From Lophius americanus (lineage: Eukaryota > Chordata > Actinopteri > Lophiiformes > Lophiidae): 64,000 bases of DNA. Location of the stretch: positions 21,865,501-21,929,500 of the forward strand of contig JBBDHG010000014.1 in assembly GCA_037951165.1 (NCBI GenBank). Direction: 5' to 3'. The notes beneath the pieces were generated by a model that saw only the letters and a list, made by a program, of their open reading frames with translations, was not told where the DNA came from and ran no database searches. Position numbers and translations under genes: made by a program. Shown here in pieces: positions 25,343 through 37,800 of this stretch (positions within the stretch are counted from its first letter, which is position 1; each line of letters opens with the position of its first letter).

Positions 25343-26781
25343 TGGTAATCTTGGAAACAATTCCTGTCCTTGTTCAGACAGAGATGGACGTTGCATTTTC
25401 CACAGCGCACATGGAAAAAGTGTCCTGTGCAGTGCTTGCACCTTTGTCACTTTTCCCAGGATGGGAAGTGGTTGACCATATCCCTCCTCACATCCGGAGT
25501 CGCACTGGTCGAGCGCCACCTCCTCTGTTGTGGTGGTGTTGGTGATTGAGGTGGATGGGATGCTGGTGAAGAAGAGAGTGGTCTGCCAACCCTAAACTTT
25601 TGCTTTTCCTGCGCTTACCAAGGAAAAGCCAACTGATGCCTGAAATCTTCTCAGGGGCATGGTGTTTTTCTCTAGGTGCAGTGCCTTCAGGTCTCTTGGG
25701 TACAGGGTCCAAGCATTGATGAGTGCCACTGTGACACTATGCCACCAGATATACAAGTACCATCTTCTGGTTTTGAAGCTGTATTTGTACAGGGCAGAGA
25801 GCATATCCAAAAGATCCACACCCCCCCATGAATCTGTTATAGTTTTCCACGATGGATGGTCTGGGAACCATGACATATTTTTTGGTCTTCCGATCCCAGC
25901 GTTTCACATGGTCTTGGGGAGTGATGCCAACAAAAGAGGAAACCAGGTTGACGGGTTTGTTGTCACACCACCTTACAATTATCACATTGTTTTGGTTGAC
26001 TCTGTAATCCATGGACCCTCTTCCCCGTTTCCTCAGGTCTTTTTCATCCGTCATGTGGCAGTTAGGTACCCTGTTCATCCTGATGGTGCCAATGTAGTAT
26101 ATCCCTCTCTGCCACAGGTGTTCTAACAGTGGGAGTGATGTAAAATAGTTGTCTGCGAATACTCTTCGCTGCAGGAAGGGTTGATGTCAATTTGAGAACA
26201 ACATCTCCACTCACACCAACCTCAGACCTTTCCATGTCTGGATCTGTTGCCCCTTGACAAACATCAAAGTCATACAGGAAACCACTCTGTCCTGCACGTC
26301 CCCACTTTCTGAATCCCCATTTGTGGGGTTTTGCTGGTATGTAGACTTTCAGATAAGATTTTCCCTTAAATGGAATCATTATCTCATCAACTGCATGATG
26401 TTCTTCAGGAGGGATACGAAGGCATTGTTCTTGTAGCTTTTCGAGCCATGGCTTCAGTTTCCACAATTTATCCTTCTTTGCATCTTCAGACACACTGAAG
26501 TTGTCTTGAAAGTGCAGCAGCGTCAGCAATTTCTCAAATCGATCACGTGACATCACATCGGCAACTTTGGGGTACTTTGTTTCCATTTCCCAATAGGCTC
26601 TTACATTGGGCATCTGAACCAAACCCATGGACATGTACATGCCAAGAACCTGTTCAATTTCTTTGACATTTGTGTTGACTGATTTCCCTTTCTTCTGCAC
26701 ACTGAAAAGGTTTGTTTGATCTGCAACCAGCTGTATCATGTACCGTTTAGGCATGTAAAGTAAGAAATATAGGTTTATCAA
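25333..26781 (-). pseudogene. piggyBac transposase pseudogene (DDE_Tnp_1_7 family)
   Basis: The family cuts and pastes DNA at TTAA with a DDD catalytic triad. All three catalytic surroundings are visible: first Asp in VDEIMIPFKGKSY (residue 132 of the first frame), second in FADNYFTSLPLL near 26.15 kb, third in GGVDLLDMLSALYKY near 25.82 kb. The C-terminal cysteine-rich zinc domain is also visible, with CKHCTG, RCGKCNVHLCL and NCFQDYHMA before TAA at 25335-25333. The frame breaks near 26.16-26.19 kb and again in a seven-C run (plus strand 25821-25827), with more breaks or a stop between 25.6 and 25.44 kb. About 480 codons remain of a usual 550-600; the N-terminus is missing. It is a relic rather than a domesticated gene, since the frame is not preserved. 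Confidence 0.88.
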
Positions 26782-28081
26782 TTTTCGAGTGCAATTATTT
26801 GTTGTAAATATAACATTTCAATCTGTAATTTGTGTAATTGATTGATAAAAACATTTTTATGATACACAATCATCAATATAATGCATATTGCACCAAAAAA
26901 AGAAAGATAATGACAACTGAGGGATTTACTACCAAATTCCACTTTTTACCCGTAGTATCAAATTTGAACACAAATTTTATACATAATTTTACTACATACT
27001 AAAATGCAAAAAATTATGTAATTATAACTTGCTTCAACAGATTAAGTGTTCATGTTAGTATATTACTAAAGATTTCTAAGAAAATGTCACTGGAAAATCG
27101 TAAAAATCGCAATTTTCTTTAGCTTGATCCAGTGAGTTGGGAACTATCTGAAAGTGACCATCTTGGATTGTCACATGTACTGTGTTTGAATTGTTGTAGG
27201 GATCAAGGTATCCAATAGGGGGTGCAAGACAAGTATCAGATTGGATACAAGAGGGTTTTGAGTGAAGTTTTTAACCATAAGGGGATGCGATAGGTCTCAG
27301 AAATGCTTGTATCAAATTTGATGCATTTGGCATTATAGGGTTAAACTAAAGTAAGAGTATCTCAACCCTTGAATGGATCAATTAATATACAATTACATTG
27401 TTTTCTGCATCTAACATCATGGATGATGCGTATAATGCCTGGACAAAAATCAAACGATGACACCTCAGAGATCTACCTCACATAGAAATCCAATCTGGTT
27501 CTAATAGTCCGTCTGATTATTCGTTCTTAGAGCTTGTTGGAATAAATGTAAGATAACTATCAAAGTAATTATGAAACCAATGTTTTAAAATAGAACAGGA
27601 AAAAACATTCAAAGGACACTCCACTGATTTAATATGTGTAATTTATTTTATTGGCATGTGATTAAAAAAGATTGAAAACAGGCAAAGTGTGACTGTTGAA
27701 AAAGTATTTTTTTTGAAAACTTTAAAGATATACCTGACGCCAGCATCAGGGTTTCTACTGTTTGGAGCGCTGTAAAAGTTTACGGAAAAAATCTGTATTT
27801 TAGACAAGAAGGGCTTTTTAAACCCTATTTTGGATCAAAATGTTTGCCAGAGTGTACAATCAGATAAAGAAAAAACATAAAAATTCAAAGGTTCCTCTCA
27901 TTGCCTTCTTATTAGTTATGTCCTTAACTGTGGTGCAGGACTGTTTGAGTTCTTGCAAGAACTGTATCAACTATTTTTTGAAGTCTGTCCATATCCTTTT
28001 GTCTATCCTTATTGTTGGTTTAACATACTGAAATAATTAAAAATCTCTTTCTCCTGCAATTTAAATCTTGCCCTGAAATTG

Positions 28082-28085
<4 letters not shown>

Positions 28086-28117
<32 letters not shown>
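28086..28117. repeat. (AT)n microsatellite
   Basis: An uninterrupted run of about 16 TA dinucleotides, followed after a short gap by a few TATC units. It is a simple repeat and likely polymorphic in length. The open frame through it (Met-Tyr-Ile repeats) is an artefact. Confidence 0.9.
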
Positions 28118-28119
<2 letters not shown>

Positions 28120-28715
28120 AAATATATATACCTATCTATCTATCTAACTTAAATGACACATACTTTATTCTTGTAGTCCTCAGAAGGCACATAAATATTC
28201 AATGTCAATCTTTAATCATTATGTTTGAAAGAACCTCCCTAATTTTAATTTATTTTAAATTATCTTCTGCCTATTAACACTTCCATAAAGGGAGATCCAG
28301 TTACACTTGCAGGAATATTCGACTATTAAATGAGTTACTCTAAGGGTTTTCCGTTTAATGACGCTGTAATAAATTAGATGGGACAAGCTAGTGAATTGCA
28401 TTGTGGGTAATGTAGGATTGAGCCGGAGACGGTAAAAAAGTCATAATATATCTTATTTCCTTATACAAGAACCCCAATATGAAAAAAAAGTGTGTTTATC
28501 GGGAATTTAAAATGTCTTCGTTAATGGTGTATCAAATATTTCACCAATGGCGTGTGGAATATGTACGTCTTGATGGTGTGTGGTGGCACTAGTGTATTCA
28601 CATCCTGATGATTAGTGACATAGATGTCTGGTGACTTCACTGCTCATGTGGAACCAGTTGCTAACCCGTCCGTCCAAAAAAGATAAGCAGGTGTCTTATA
28701 GGCTGATCCCAGAAC

Positions 28716-28747
28716 TCCTCCTCCTCCTCCTCCTCCTCCTCCTCCTC
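28716..28747 (+). repeat. (CTC)n triplet run about 96 bp before the slc22a31 start codon
   Basis: Roughly ten CTC/CCT triplets on the + strand, making a polypyrimidine tract. It lies in the presumed promoter or 5' UTR of slc22a31. Such tracts are prone to length change and can adopt triplex structure; a role in transcription is only a possibility. Confidence 0.85.
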
Positions 28748-28842
28748 ACTCACTAACTTTACCTGCTGCAGCTCTCCCTTCAGGGTCTTCACACTGCGTA
28801 GTCGCTACCGGGCCCTCTCCCGGAACAAACTCCCGTCTCCTC

Positions 28843-31800
28843 ATGGATTATGAGGCCAAGGTTTTCCCTCACACGGGCGGCTATGGACGCTACAACCGAA
28901 TCGTCGTCATCTTTAGCTGGTTTCCGAACTTCGCGGTCATGTTGAACCTCTTCAGCGACGTGTTATACACACTTATCCCGGACTCTTACCACTGCAAAGC
29001 CGACCCCCAGCTCCTGCCTTCCACATTCCTCCTCAGCAACCTCACCACGCAGGGATACCTCAAACTCACCATCCCCTGGGTCAACGGTACCGGCCTCAGC
29101 CACTGCGAGCTCTACAAGTACAACACCTCTGTCTTCTCCGACAGTGCACCCCGGGACAGGGTGCCGTGCACCCAAGGGTGGGAGTACACCCACGTAGCGG
29201 GGCTCCAGAGCAACTTTGTCACTGAGGTAAGATTGACCTGTTTGCTCCTGTCACCGATTCTATGACCGCACCGTCCTGGGTGGAGGGATAACCAAGACCA
29301 CATACAGCACCTTATCACCGGGTTGTCACGAGGACGCTTGTTCACAGCATTAAGTCAATATTTACTCAGTTTGAACTGCTAAAACTTTGTTGCAGACTCT
29401 TGCTCCGATCCGATGTCTGCAAACATGTTTTCCACACTCGCAGAACACAGCCGAACCAGGCTGTGAGCAGCAGAACACCGACTCTCAAACCATGACATTC
29501 AGCACACACATTTCTGCTTCTGTATAAAGACTGTGGGAACTGTGAAAACATTTTGTGATTCTTCCTCTCTTTCCTAACAGTGTGAGGTTTGATTGTTGCT
29601 TACAAAGCCTTATTTTGCAATTTCACAAGAAGTAAGCAAAAGGAACTTGTTTTTTGTACTGCATCAGTTTTTAGTAGACATCAGCTATTCCAGGATTCTC
29701 AGTGTCGAATGACAGAAGAGGCACTCGGAAAAAGACATTCTTCATGCCAGGCCCATTAAATTCAATCTATCTAAAGTCCAACTTCTTACCTTGTTACAAT
29801 AATTTAAGGTTACTAGATTTGTAATAGTCATTGAAATCTACATTTTGATGTTTGACTGAGATTTGTTATTTTATTCGATCTGCACTAAAATGCTCATATA
29901 TGTCAATTCTTTAAATCTGCCTTAGTCTCCAGGATTTCTTCATTATTCCTTGTGAAAAAAAGTCGAACGCACTGTCTAAAGAAAGTGGAAAATAAATAAA
30001 TCCATCCTCACTCTACAGTTTTTGACTAGTCCTGCCGAAGAACCAACCAACCAACAGAAATTGTGAACACATTACTTCCTTGGTGGGGGTGAAATTTGTG
30101 GCAGTATCCACTGAAACTATGAATCATTAAGGCTTGAATATATGCTGCTGTATCTCAATCATTCATGTTGGCCTCAGAGGTGAGCCGGCACTGACAAACA
30201 AGTCAGACCAGTCATTGTGGCGGATTACCCTCGACTCCTAAACTCTTAATACACTCAGCAGTACTTTTATTTGTGTGTCAAGGATTTCATTAAGTAGATA
30301 TTGGTATTGAGTAAAATTGTGATGGAAAGAGGAAGTCCTAAGCACACAAAAAGGGATAATTGCTTTTCATTTGTTATTTCATTAATAACCAGCTCACAGT
30401 GCTGATGCAGAAAAGCCACTGGACACATCCCAACACATTTGTAATAGTGTTAAAATACCTGTGTGGCTTTGGGTTAAACTCAGATGAGAGTTCTGTTTTC
30501 TCTAACAGCTTTGATACTTTCTGATGCAAACGCAGATTTGAATCTAAAAAGTATTAATGCTTCTTCTTATCGGTGAGGAGACATTTCCTCCTTTTCCAAT
30601 ACGATGAAGTGTTGCTCTGGGAAGTGTGAGGCCTCCATGTTCCTTCCTGAGACCCTGTACGCCACTTTTCCCCAAGCAGCTTCCTGTGCCCGTGATGTCA
30701 CTGGCTATGGTAGAGGAAAATGTTGTTATCGGAAACAGCTTATCACCTTGAGATGCACCTATAGGGAACAATTAAGACTGATTGTTGAATACAATAGTCC
30801 TGCCAATATCATTTTTAAACAGATGTGGATTTAGAATAATATCATTTCTAGTGATGATGTTGGTGAAAATCTGCTTGAGATGACTTTTTCTCTTCCTGAT
30901 GCTTTTTCAAACTGGGTTCATTGAAAACTATTTTCAGCCTTTCTGAGTGGTTCACCAGCAGTTCACATGAAAACTGTTTGTCCTCCTTGTGTGTATGCAG
31001 TAAAGACTAGTTCCTTTTTGGCATTTTGATCTGGTTCTTTTGTCTTATAATGATCTAAATGGGCCGTGTCTTATAACCTAAGGAAATAATGAAGAAAAGC
31101 CTCAATCGTGTTGTTATATTGTATAATATATTTTATTTATAATATTATATACATTCCTAAATAAATAAGTGTTGATATGACCAACCATGCAGCAGCATAT
31201 TATAACACATGATACACACACATACGTTCTGCATAAGCTGCAGTTTTGACCTCTTGGAATTTATCTTCTTGAGTTTTGATGTAGAATCAGTGACATTGCT
31301 TCTTTGTGTTACGTTGTCTTCAAAACCCACTTTGAATAATCTTAACTGTCAGACCAGAACTAAAAATCTACTTCTTCTATTATTAGCTATTAATAATTGC
31401 TCTGCGCAATGACCCACTAGTAAAGCATTTTATAATATTTTTCTCTTTGTAGTTTTATTTGCAGATTTTTCCTTTTTCCATTTTCCTTTTCTTTTCTTTT
31501 TTGATTAAAAAGGTGTATGCTGACCTAAGGCGTAAAAAAAATTCCCTTTCTACATGTCAAGTGCATGCAACAAACAAAAAAAACCAACACGCGAACAAAC
31601 AAAATTTCCAAACATATGTTATTTGATATCATTTCTGTTTTACGTGCGTTTTTCAACCTAATCTTTTAACCTTTTTTTTAAGTTTATATTAAAAGCAATT
31701 TGTGAAACAGTAGCTCCACTGTGAGGTCAGAAAACAGAGCCTAGCATCATTTTCAACACCTCAATGAGCTTTGGACGCCCATGATGCTTTCACCGGTTCA

Positions 31801-34800
31801 GATTTTCGTGCATGGAAGCCACTAAAGTTAGTTTGAACGCTTTTTTTTAGAGTATGGGCGATGGCCTATAGTTATCCCGATGATGTCGGGAAACAGTAGA
31901 AAAGTTGGAGCCAATAGCAGCATCTCTCTGACGAAAGGCTTTGCAGATTGGATAGTCATCATCTACAACAACCACATACATACGTAACTCGACGGGAGAG
32001 AGATTTCCTCCAGCCTTACACATAATAATAATAATAATAATACATTTAATTTATAATGCACTTTACATTTTGGATCAAATCTCAAAGTGCTACAAGGCAA
32101 AAGCAGATAAAAGCATCAATAAAAAATAAATAAATAATAATAATAACTATACAAAAACGTGACCAAAAGCATTAATGTTAATTACAGTTATAGGTTCTGC
32201 TAAAAAGGAAAGTTTTAAGTCCTTTTTTAAATGTGTCAGTCGTCTGTGGAGCCCTCAGATGGTCAGGGAGGGCATTCCACAGACGAGGGGCAGCAGAAAA
32301 GAAGGCCCGATCTCCCATGGTGCTGAGCTTAGTCCGGGGAAGGAGGAGGCGGTATGAGTGGGTAGAACGGAGGGATCGTGTCGAGGTCAGTGGGGTGAGT
32401 AGTTCTTTCAGGTAGGGGGGTGCGTTACCATGGATGCACTGGTGAGTGAGGAGAGAGATCTTATAATCAATCCTGGTGGAGATGGGAAGCCAATGAAGGG
32501 AATGAAGAACAGGGGTGATGTGTTTGTGTTTAAGAACTCTCATCAGGATCCTTGCAGCACTGTTTTGAACATACTGCAGTCTTTGAAGACTTTTATCAGG
32601 GATCCCGATTAGAAGTGAGTTACAGTAATCCAGTCGGGAGGAAACGAATGCGTGAACATGAACGTCTCTCCCAAAATAAGGTAGTTTATAGAATATTACC
32701 GATTATGATACCTTGACTTAAGTAATCACGGTTAATGGCAAAATAATTAACCATGACATCACTAGTCCCTGCACTGAGCCCTGTGGGACTCCATAAGACA
32801 CCTTCTGTGTTTATATGCACATAATAGATAGATAGAGGCACAGGCGAGTGAGGGAGTGGAGAGGAGCGTCTGATACTATCCAGACGTAGAGGCGCTGACG
32901 CTCTCCACGTTTTGAACCACTCATGTTGCAATGTAATAAACCTGTTAGCCGACATCTTAACTCAATTAGAAACAACATGATCTACATTCCTGCTTCCTCA
33001 CAAAAATGTCTTTGTGGCATGACAGCTAGGCTGGTAATCTCCATGTGTTATGTCAGCAAATGAGAGGAATGCAGCCTCTTGTCGGCGTACAGTGCTCTGA
33101 AAAAGCACTGAACTGATTTGCTATATATTTATTTCATTCTCATCCTAAACTTTGCTGCATCTTCAAACTAAATTGTAACACCTGACAGAGAAAATGTAAT
33201 GTTTTTCTCTGCAGCAAAGCAACCCACAACATTACTACCGACCGCCTCCATGCTTGACCAGAGATAGAATGTTTTTATTGGGGAAGGTTGTGTTTGGTTT
33301 ATGCCAAGTCTAACAGAACTCCAGTCTTCCAAACAGTTCGTAGAGCATTCTTTGTGAGGGCCATCAAAGTGTTCTGTGGCAGAAATCAAGCAAGCCTTAA
33401 TGTTCTTCTGGGTTAGCATAGGCAGTCACCTCACCGACTGTCCAGTGGAGGCCATTTTTATGCCCGGTGTCTTTTTAGTAGTGGAACTGTGAGCCAGCCT
33501 TTGTTGACGTGAGAGAGGCCTGTAATTCCTTCGACGTTTGGATCATTTGTGACTTCCTGAATGAGCGTTCACCATGCTATAGTAAGAATTATGGAAGGTC
33601 AGCCACTTCTTAAAATGTTCACCTTTGTTCCAAGTCTTCCTCCTTTGTAGATAACGGGTTTCACTGTGGATTCCCAGAGCCTAGAAAAAGCTCAGAAACC
33701 ATTCTCATCACCGCTGGAATTCCTGTTGCTCCTGGCATAGCGTGCTACTGGTGGGACCCATTAGGTAGTAGTAGTAAAAGTAATCAGAGAGAAATCACTT
33801 AGGCCTAGTTGGTAGTGGACAACCTTTCTTGTTTCAATAAATACAAGCACCATTATATAATCAAATAGTCTGGGATATTATTGAATCGTGATGGCCGACC
33901 AAGATCCTTGTTTTTAACTTAAAAACTATTTCATGGATTAATGAAGGTGAATTGTTGACGCTAAATTCCAAATTTTATATCCCCATAGACCTCATTGTGA
34001 GGAAGAACTAGATTTATGTTGGGGAAGTTCAGTTTCATATTTCCACCACTATATAGATATTTATCTAAATCTATCTCTATTATAGTTTTCGAGCAATAAT
34101 TTCCCAATGTTGGTCGGGGATGACGGTTACAAACTTGGCTTTGTTCATAAGTTGTATTTTGTATTTACTCATGTTGCCTTTGTTTATGTTAAATTTAGGT
34201 GTAAAATCGAATAAAATTTATTACCGGATCCACTCAGTGACGGAGGGCGTGAATATTTTTTCACAGCACTTAGTCTTTGTCTTGTTGTTATATTTGTGAT
34301 GTCTTAAATATTTGGATCAATAATGGGGGCCAGTATGATGCTGATATAAACCGACTGGGTAGGGAAGAAAAATGACAAATAACAGCAGCCTAATTGATTA
34401 TTTGAATAAAAACTGATGGTATAGTCCTTTTAACCTTTTAACAACAAATTGCAGCACAGGCTGTCTTTCATTAATAGGGTACATATGTCAAATTGCTGAT
34501 GCAAATGCTGGAACATATTAATTAAGAGCTCATGATATACATTGTACAACCATCTGTCTCTTTTTAAACTCAAATGAATGCCTATCCTATTTTTGTTTGA
34601 GTTTTGTTGTTGAAGAGTTTTTTTTTTAATGTGTCTTTACTTTGTGTTTCTTTCATTGCAGTGGAACCTGGTTTGCAGTGACCACTGGAAAATCCCTTTG
34701 CAGCATATCTGCTTCATGACAGGATGGATTCTGGGATACATCTTCCTTGGAACATTGTGTGACTGGTAAATCATAATCGTATTTATATGGAATTCCAGTC

Positions 34801-37800
34801 TTCATCTTTCTGAAGTGTATGGATGAATCAACGACTTGTAATATAATAAAGATATTTCATCATTCTAAAATATGATTATGTGAATATGTATTACGAATTA
34901 TATTGCATGTCAGTGTTCTTTCCCTAGCAGACTGCACATTTAATGACTTGAAAGGGACATCGACGTCACATCTATTCAATGACAAGTCCCCTGTCTGTCT
35001 AAGGCTCACATTTTCAACAGTTGCCTCACAATTAGCCAAATCTGATTTCTAGACGAGGCAGTTTCTTCAATTAAATACTTCCATCAGTATGCTACCATGT
35101 CGTAGGGCCGTGTCATCTGACTTGAAATTGTGAATATTTGAAACTTAATGAATAAACTATTTTCTTTCTTCAGTTTTATGTGATTTGATGCGGCCTTTGA
35201 AATAATATGTAGGGTAAATATGCTGAGCCAATAGTGGTGCTGAAATAATTCATATTTTTCTGATTTTTCCTCTCCGGAAGATGTTTTGTGTAAAGACATT
35301 CCAATTCGAATTCATATAATGTATGAGTTTCACATGTGTTCTTTTCAGGTCGGGCCGTCGGCGTTGTTTTCTCCTCTCCGTCACCATGTCCAGTCTGTTT
35401 GGGGTGGCTGTGTGTTTGTCCAACAGTGCGGTGGTCTTTCTGCTGTTGCGTCTCTCACAAGGTGCCATGCTTGCTGGGGTGTTTATCTCTGCCTACATTT
35501 CCAGTGAGTATCCTACACTCTTGGAGGAGAGGAGAGTAACTGCTATCACAGTTACTCTTCCTGCGTCCTACTCAGTAATTGACGTCTCTAGGGGTTGAAA
35601 AAGAAGCTTCAACTTCCTCATATGCAGCCATTCAATCCGTTTATTTCAAAGAGCACTTTTGAATTCCTGCTATTGCTTCTGAGTTGTTTCCTGGAAAAGC
35701 CTTTGTTTTTCTCTCAATTCTATTTCTCTCTCTTTACTTTTAGTGTTCGGAAATGCCACAAAAAAAACAATCATTTAGTAACAGAATAGACTCTAACATG
35801 ATAAACATCTGTAAAACAGGAAGGGTAAATACATAAGGAGAATAGTGGGGCAGGAAATTAACTGTATATAAAGCTGTCCGCAGTCTGAGACATGCTGCTG
35901 TTTGTTATAAGTGTCATTAGTGGGGAAAGTCCCACAGCTCCACATGGTCTGTAAGTCTCTGTATATTAAAGACTGGTGCTGGATAATTTCATGTAAATTA
36001 AATTCACATTTGGCCTTAACTCTTTAGCCATTGTGAGTTTGGCCAAAGTATTCCAATAACCCTTACATATTATCGTGCTATAATTTAAGGTGTTATGTAA
36101 GTGGTAATATGAGACCTTGTGATTCGTAATTCATTATCCACAGTTTGAGCTCAAGCAGACTGGCAGTAGTAAGTGTATGTAAAACAACATTCAAATAATG
36201 AGGTAAATACAGGACTGGGATGTCTTATCAGTCAAAGATAAATGAAATGCCTCACAGAAGCAAACTGAAAATCCTGCATATCTCTGTATTACCATCTTAT
36301 CTTCATTTCAGTTAACACAAGCAGCTGATAACAGACTGTGTTTTTACTTCTGTTAGCTGAAAGTCAGCAAGAGGAATTGTATAGTCCATACAAGACCATT
36401 TCATTGTCATATTCAGATGGTATTTATGTTGAGGTGACAAGACAGTGGTTTTATCTTTTGTGGTTTACGAGTGATGGGAGATGATAACCCTCCAGTGAAT
36501 ATTTCTGGCTTGCTCTGGGACCTCTCCATGTTAATGAAAGTAATTCAGCATACTTGTCGTCAACATTGATTATATTTATCACATAAAGAGAGACTTTTGA
36601 CAAATGTAGACGTATCATGTGCGGGAAGGTAATCCCTCCCCAACTCCTCATGTCACGCATATAACATCGAGAACAATTATTTCTGAACATTGAATTAAGA
36701 CTATTCATTCATATTGAGACATCAATGACAAAGTTTGCACAGAACACATTTTGCTGTTGAGTAAAATCATCTCAACTGACGTATCTGAAACTTCCAATCA
36801 GTTATACAGTGGATAAAACACATAACCCTTGTGCTGAATGAATACATTTACTTTTACTGCCATTCGGGCTAAACACAGAATTAGCTCAGAGTTAATTAGG
36901 TGAAATGTTTAGTTAGAAATTGCAATAATCAGAAAACTTACCAGACGAGCAACTGGTGGGTCTCTTGGCAATGCAACCTACCAAACTGAGTGTTTCTTGT
37001 TACATTGGTTACATGTGCTTGGACAATGTGGCTCTAGTGCAGGAATGGGAGATTTGGCTACCAACAATGGGGAAAAATACATTTAGATAAGTATTTGCAC
37101 AAATAAATAGAATGAATGTTTTTCCTAAAGGTGCCCCCTATGAATAAAATCAAAAAGAGAGAGAGAGAGCCCTGCGATTACATCGCGTTGTAACTACACC
37201 TGGTTAAATAACTGCTTTTAAAGGAGAAATATGGACGTGAACATTCAGGTTTTGGTGGGTGATATGTGTGACTGACCAGCAGAGTTGTCTGGTAATTTCT
37301 CTGACGGACAGCAGGCAGCTGATGGGTTTATCTTTACTTGCTTTACCTCTCAGCTGTCCTTGAGGGGCTCTCCGGTATACAGCCCCTCTGTGATGAATCA
37401 TTGGCTCCAATTATTTTCTCTAGCATGAGATGTCGCAGACTGGCAGGGATTCTACGTGTATCAAATGCAAAATATCTTCGGTCAAAAACGGCAGTGAAGC
37501 GGCACAGTAACATCGTAACATTGGGGTTCTTGTACGAAGTGGACACATTCCTGCGTGGGAGGAAGTGGTACTACGTACTGGCAGACACTCCTTCTGCATT
37601 CCTGTGAAGCTTGACCGCAGTATTTCTGTAAATTATGTTTTGTTAGATGAGGCTGATCTTGGTCTGGGCAGGATGAGGGCCTGTGAGAATTGTTTCTCTG
37701 TGATGTCCTTCCAGCACTGCTCCTCCCCAGAGAGAGAAAAAACAATGGCAGAACAGAACTGAAGGCAGGGAGCCCTGAGGGAAGGAGGCTAAAGTTCAGC

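Larger units (their letters stand above)
24801..27340 (-). mobile_element. piggyBac-type DNA transposon, complete ends, inactivated
   Basis: The 2,540-bp element is flanked by TTAA on both sides (24797-24800 and 27341-27344), the target duplication of piggyBac elements. Its terminal inverted repeats begin CCCTGTAATGCCAGA on the left and CCCTATAATGCCAAA on the right when read inward, differing at two positions. It carries a minus-strand transposase pseudogene (26781-25333) and, between that gene and the left end, a 100-bp tandem array. The N-terminal coding part of the transposase is not recognisable in the AT-rich 26.8-27.3 kb stretch, so either an exon has decayed or it was deleted. It is nonfunctional as it stands. 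Confidence 0.9.
27345..28842. other. Spacer between piggyBac and slc22a31, including its promoter side
   Basis: No exon is visible. The spacer is AT-rich, with an AT dinucleotide repeat at 28086-28117 and a CTC triplet run just before the slc22a31 start. The last 150 bp become GC-richer, as expected near a vertebrate transcription start. I cannot point to a TATA box or a defined start site. Confidence 0.45.

Noticed and set aside
25333..26781. A domesticated piggyBac (PGBD) gene
   Set aside because: At least two frame breaks, intact terminal repeats and TTAA duplications point to a dead transposon, not a conserved host gene.
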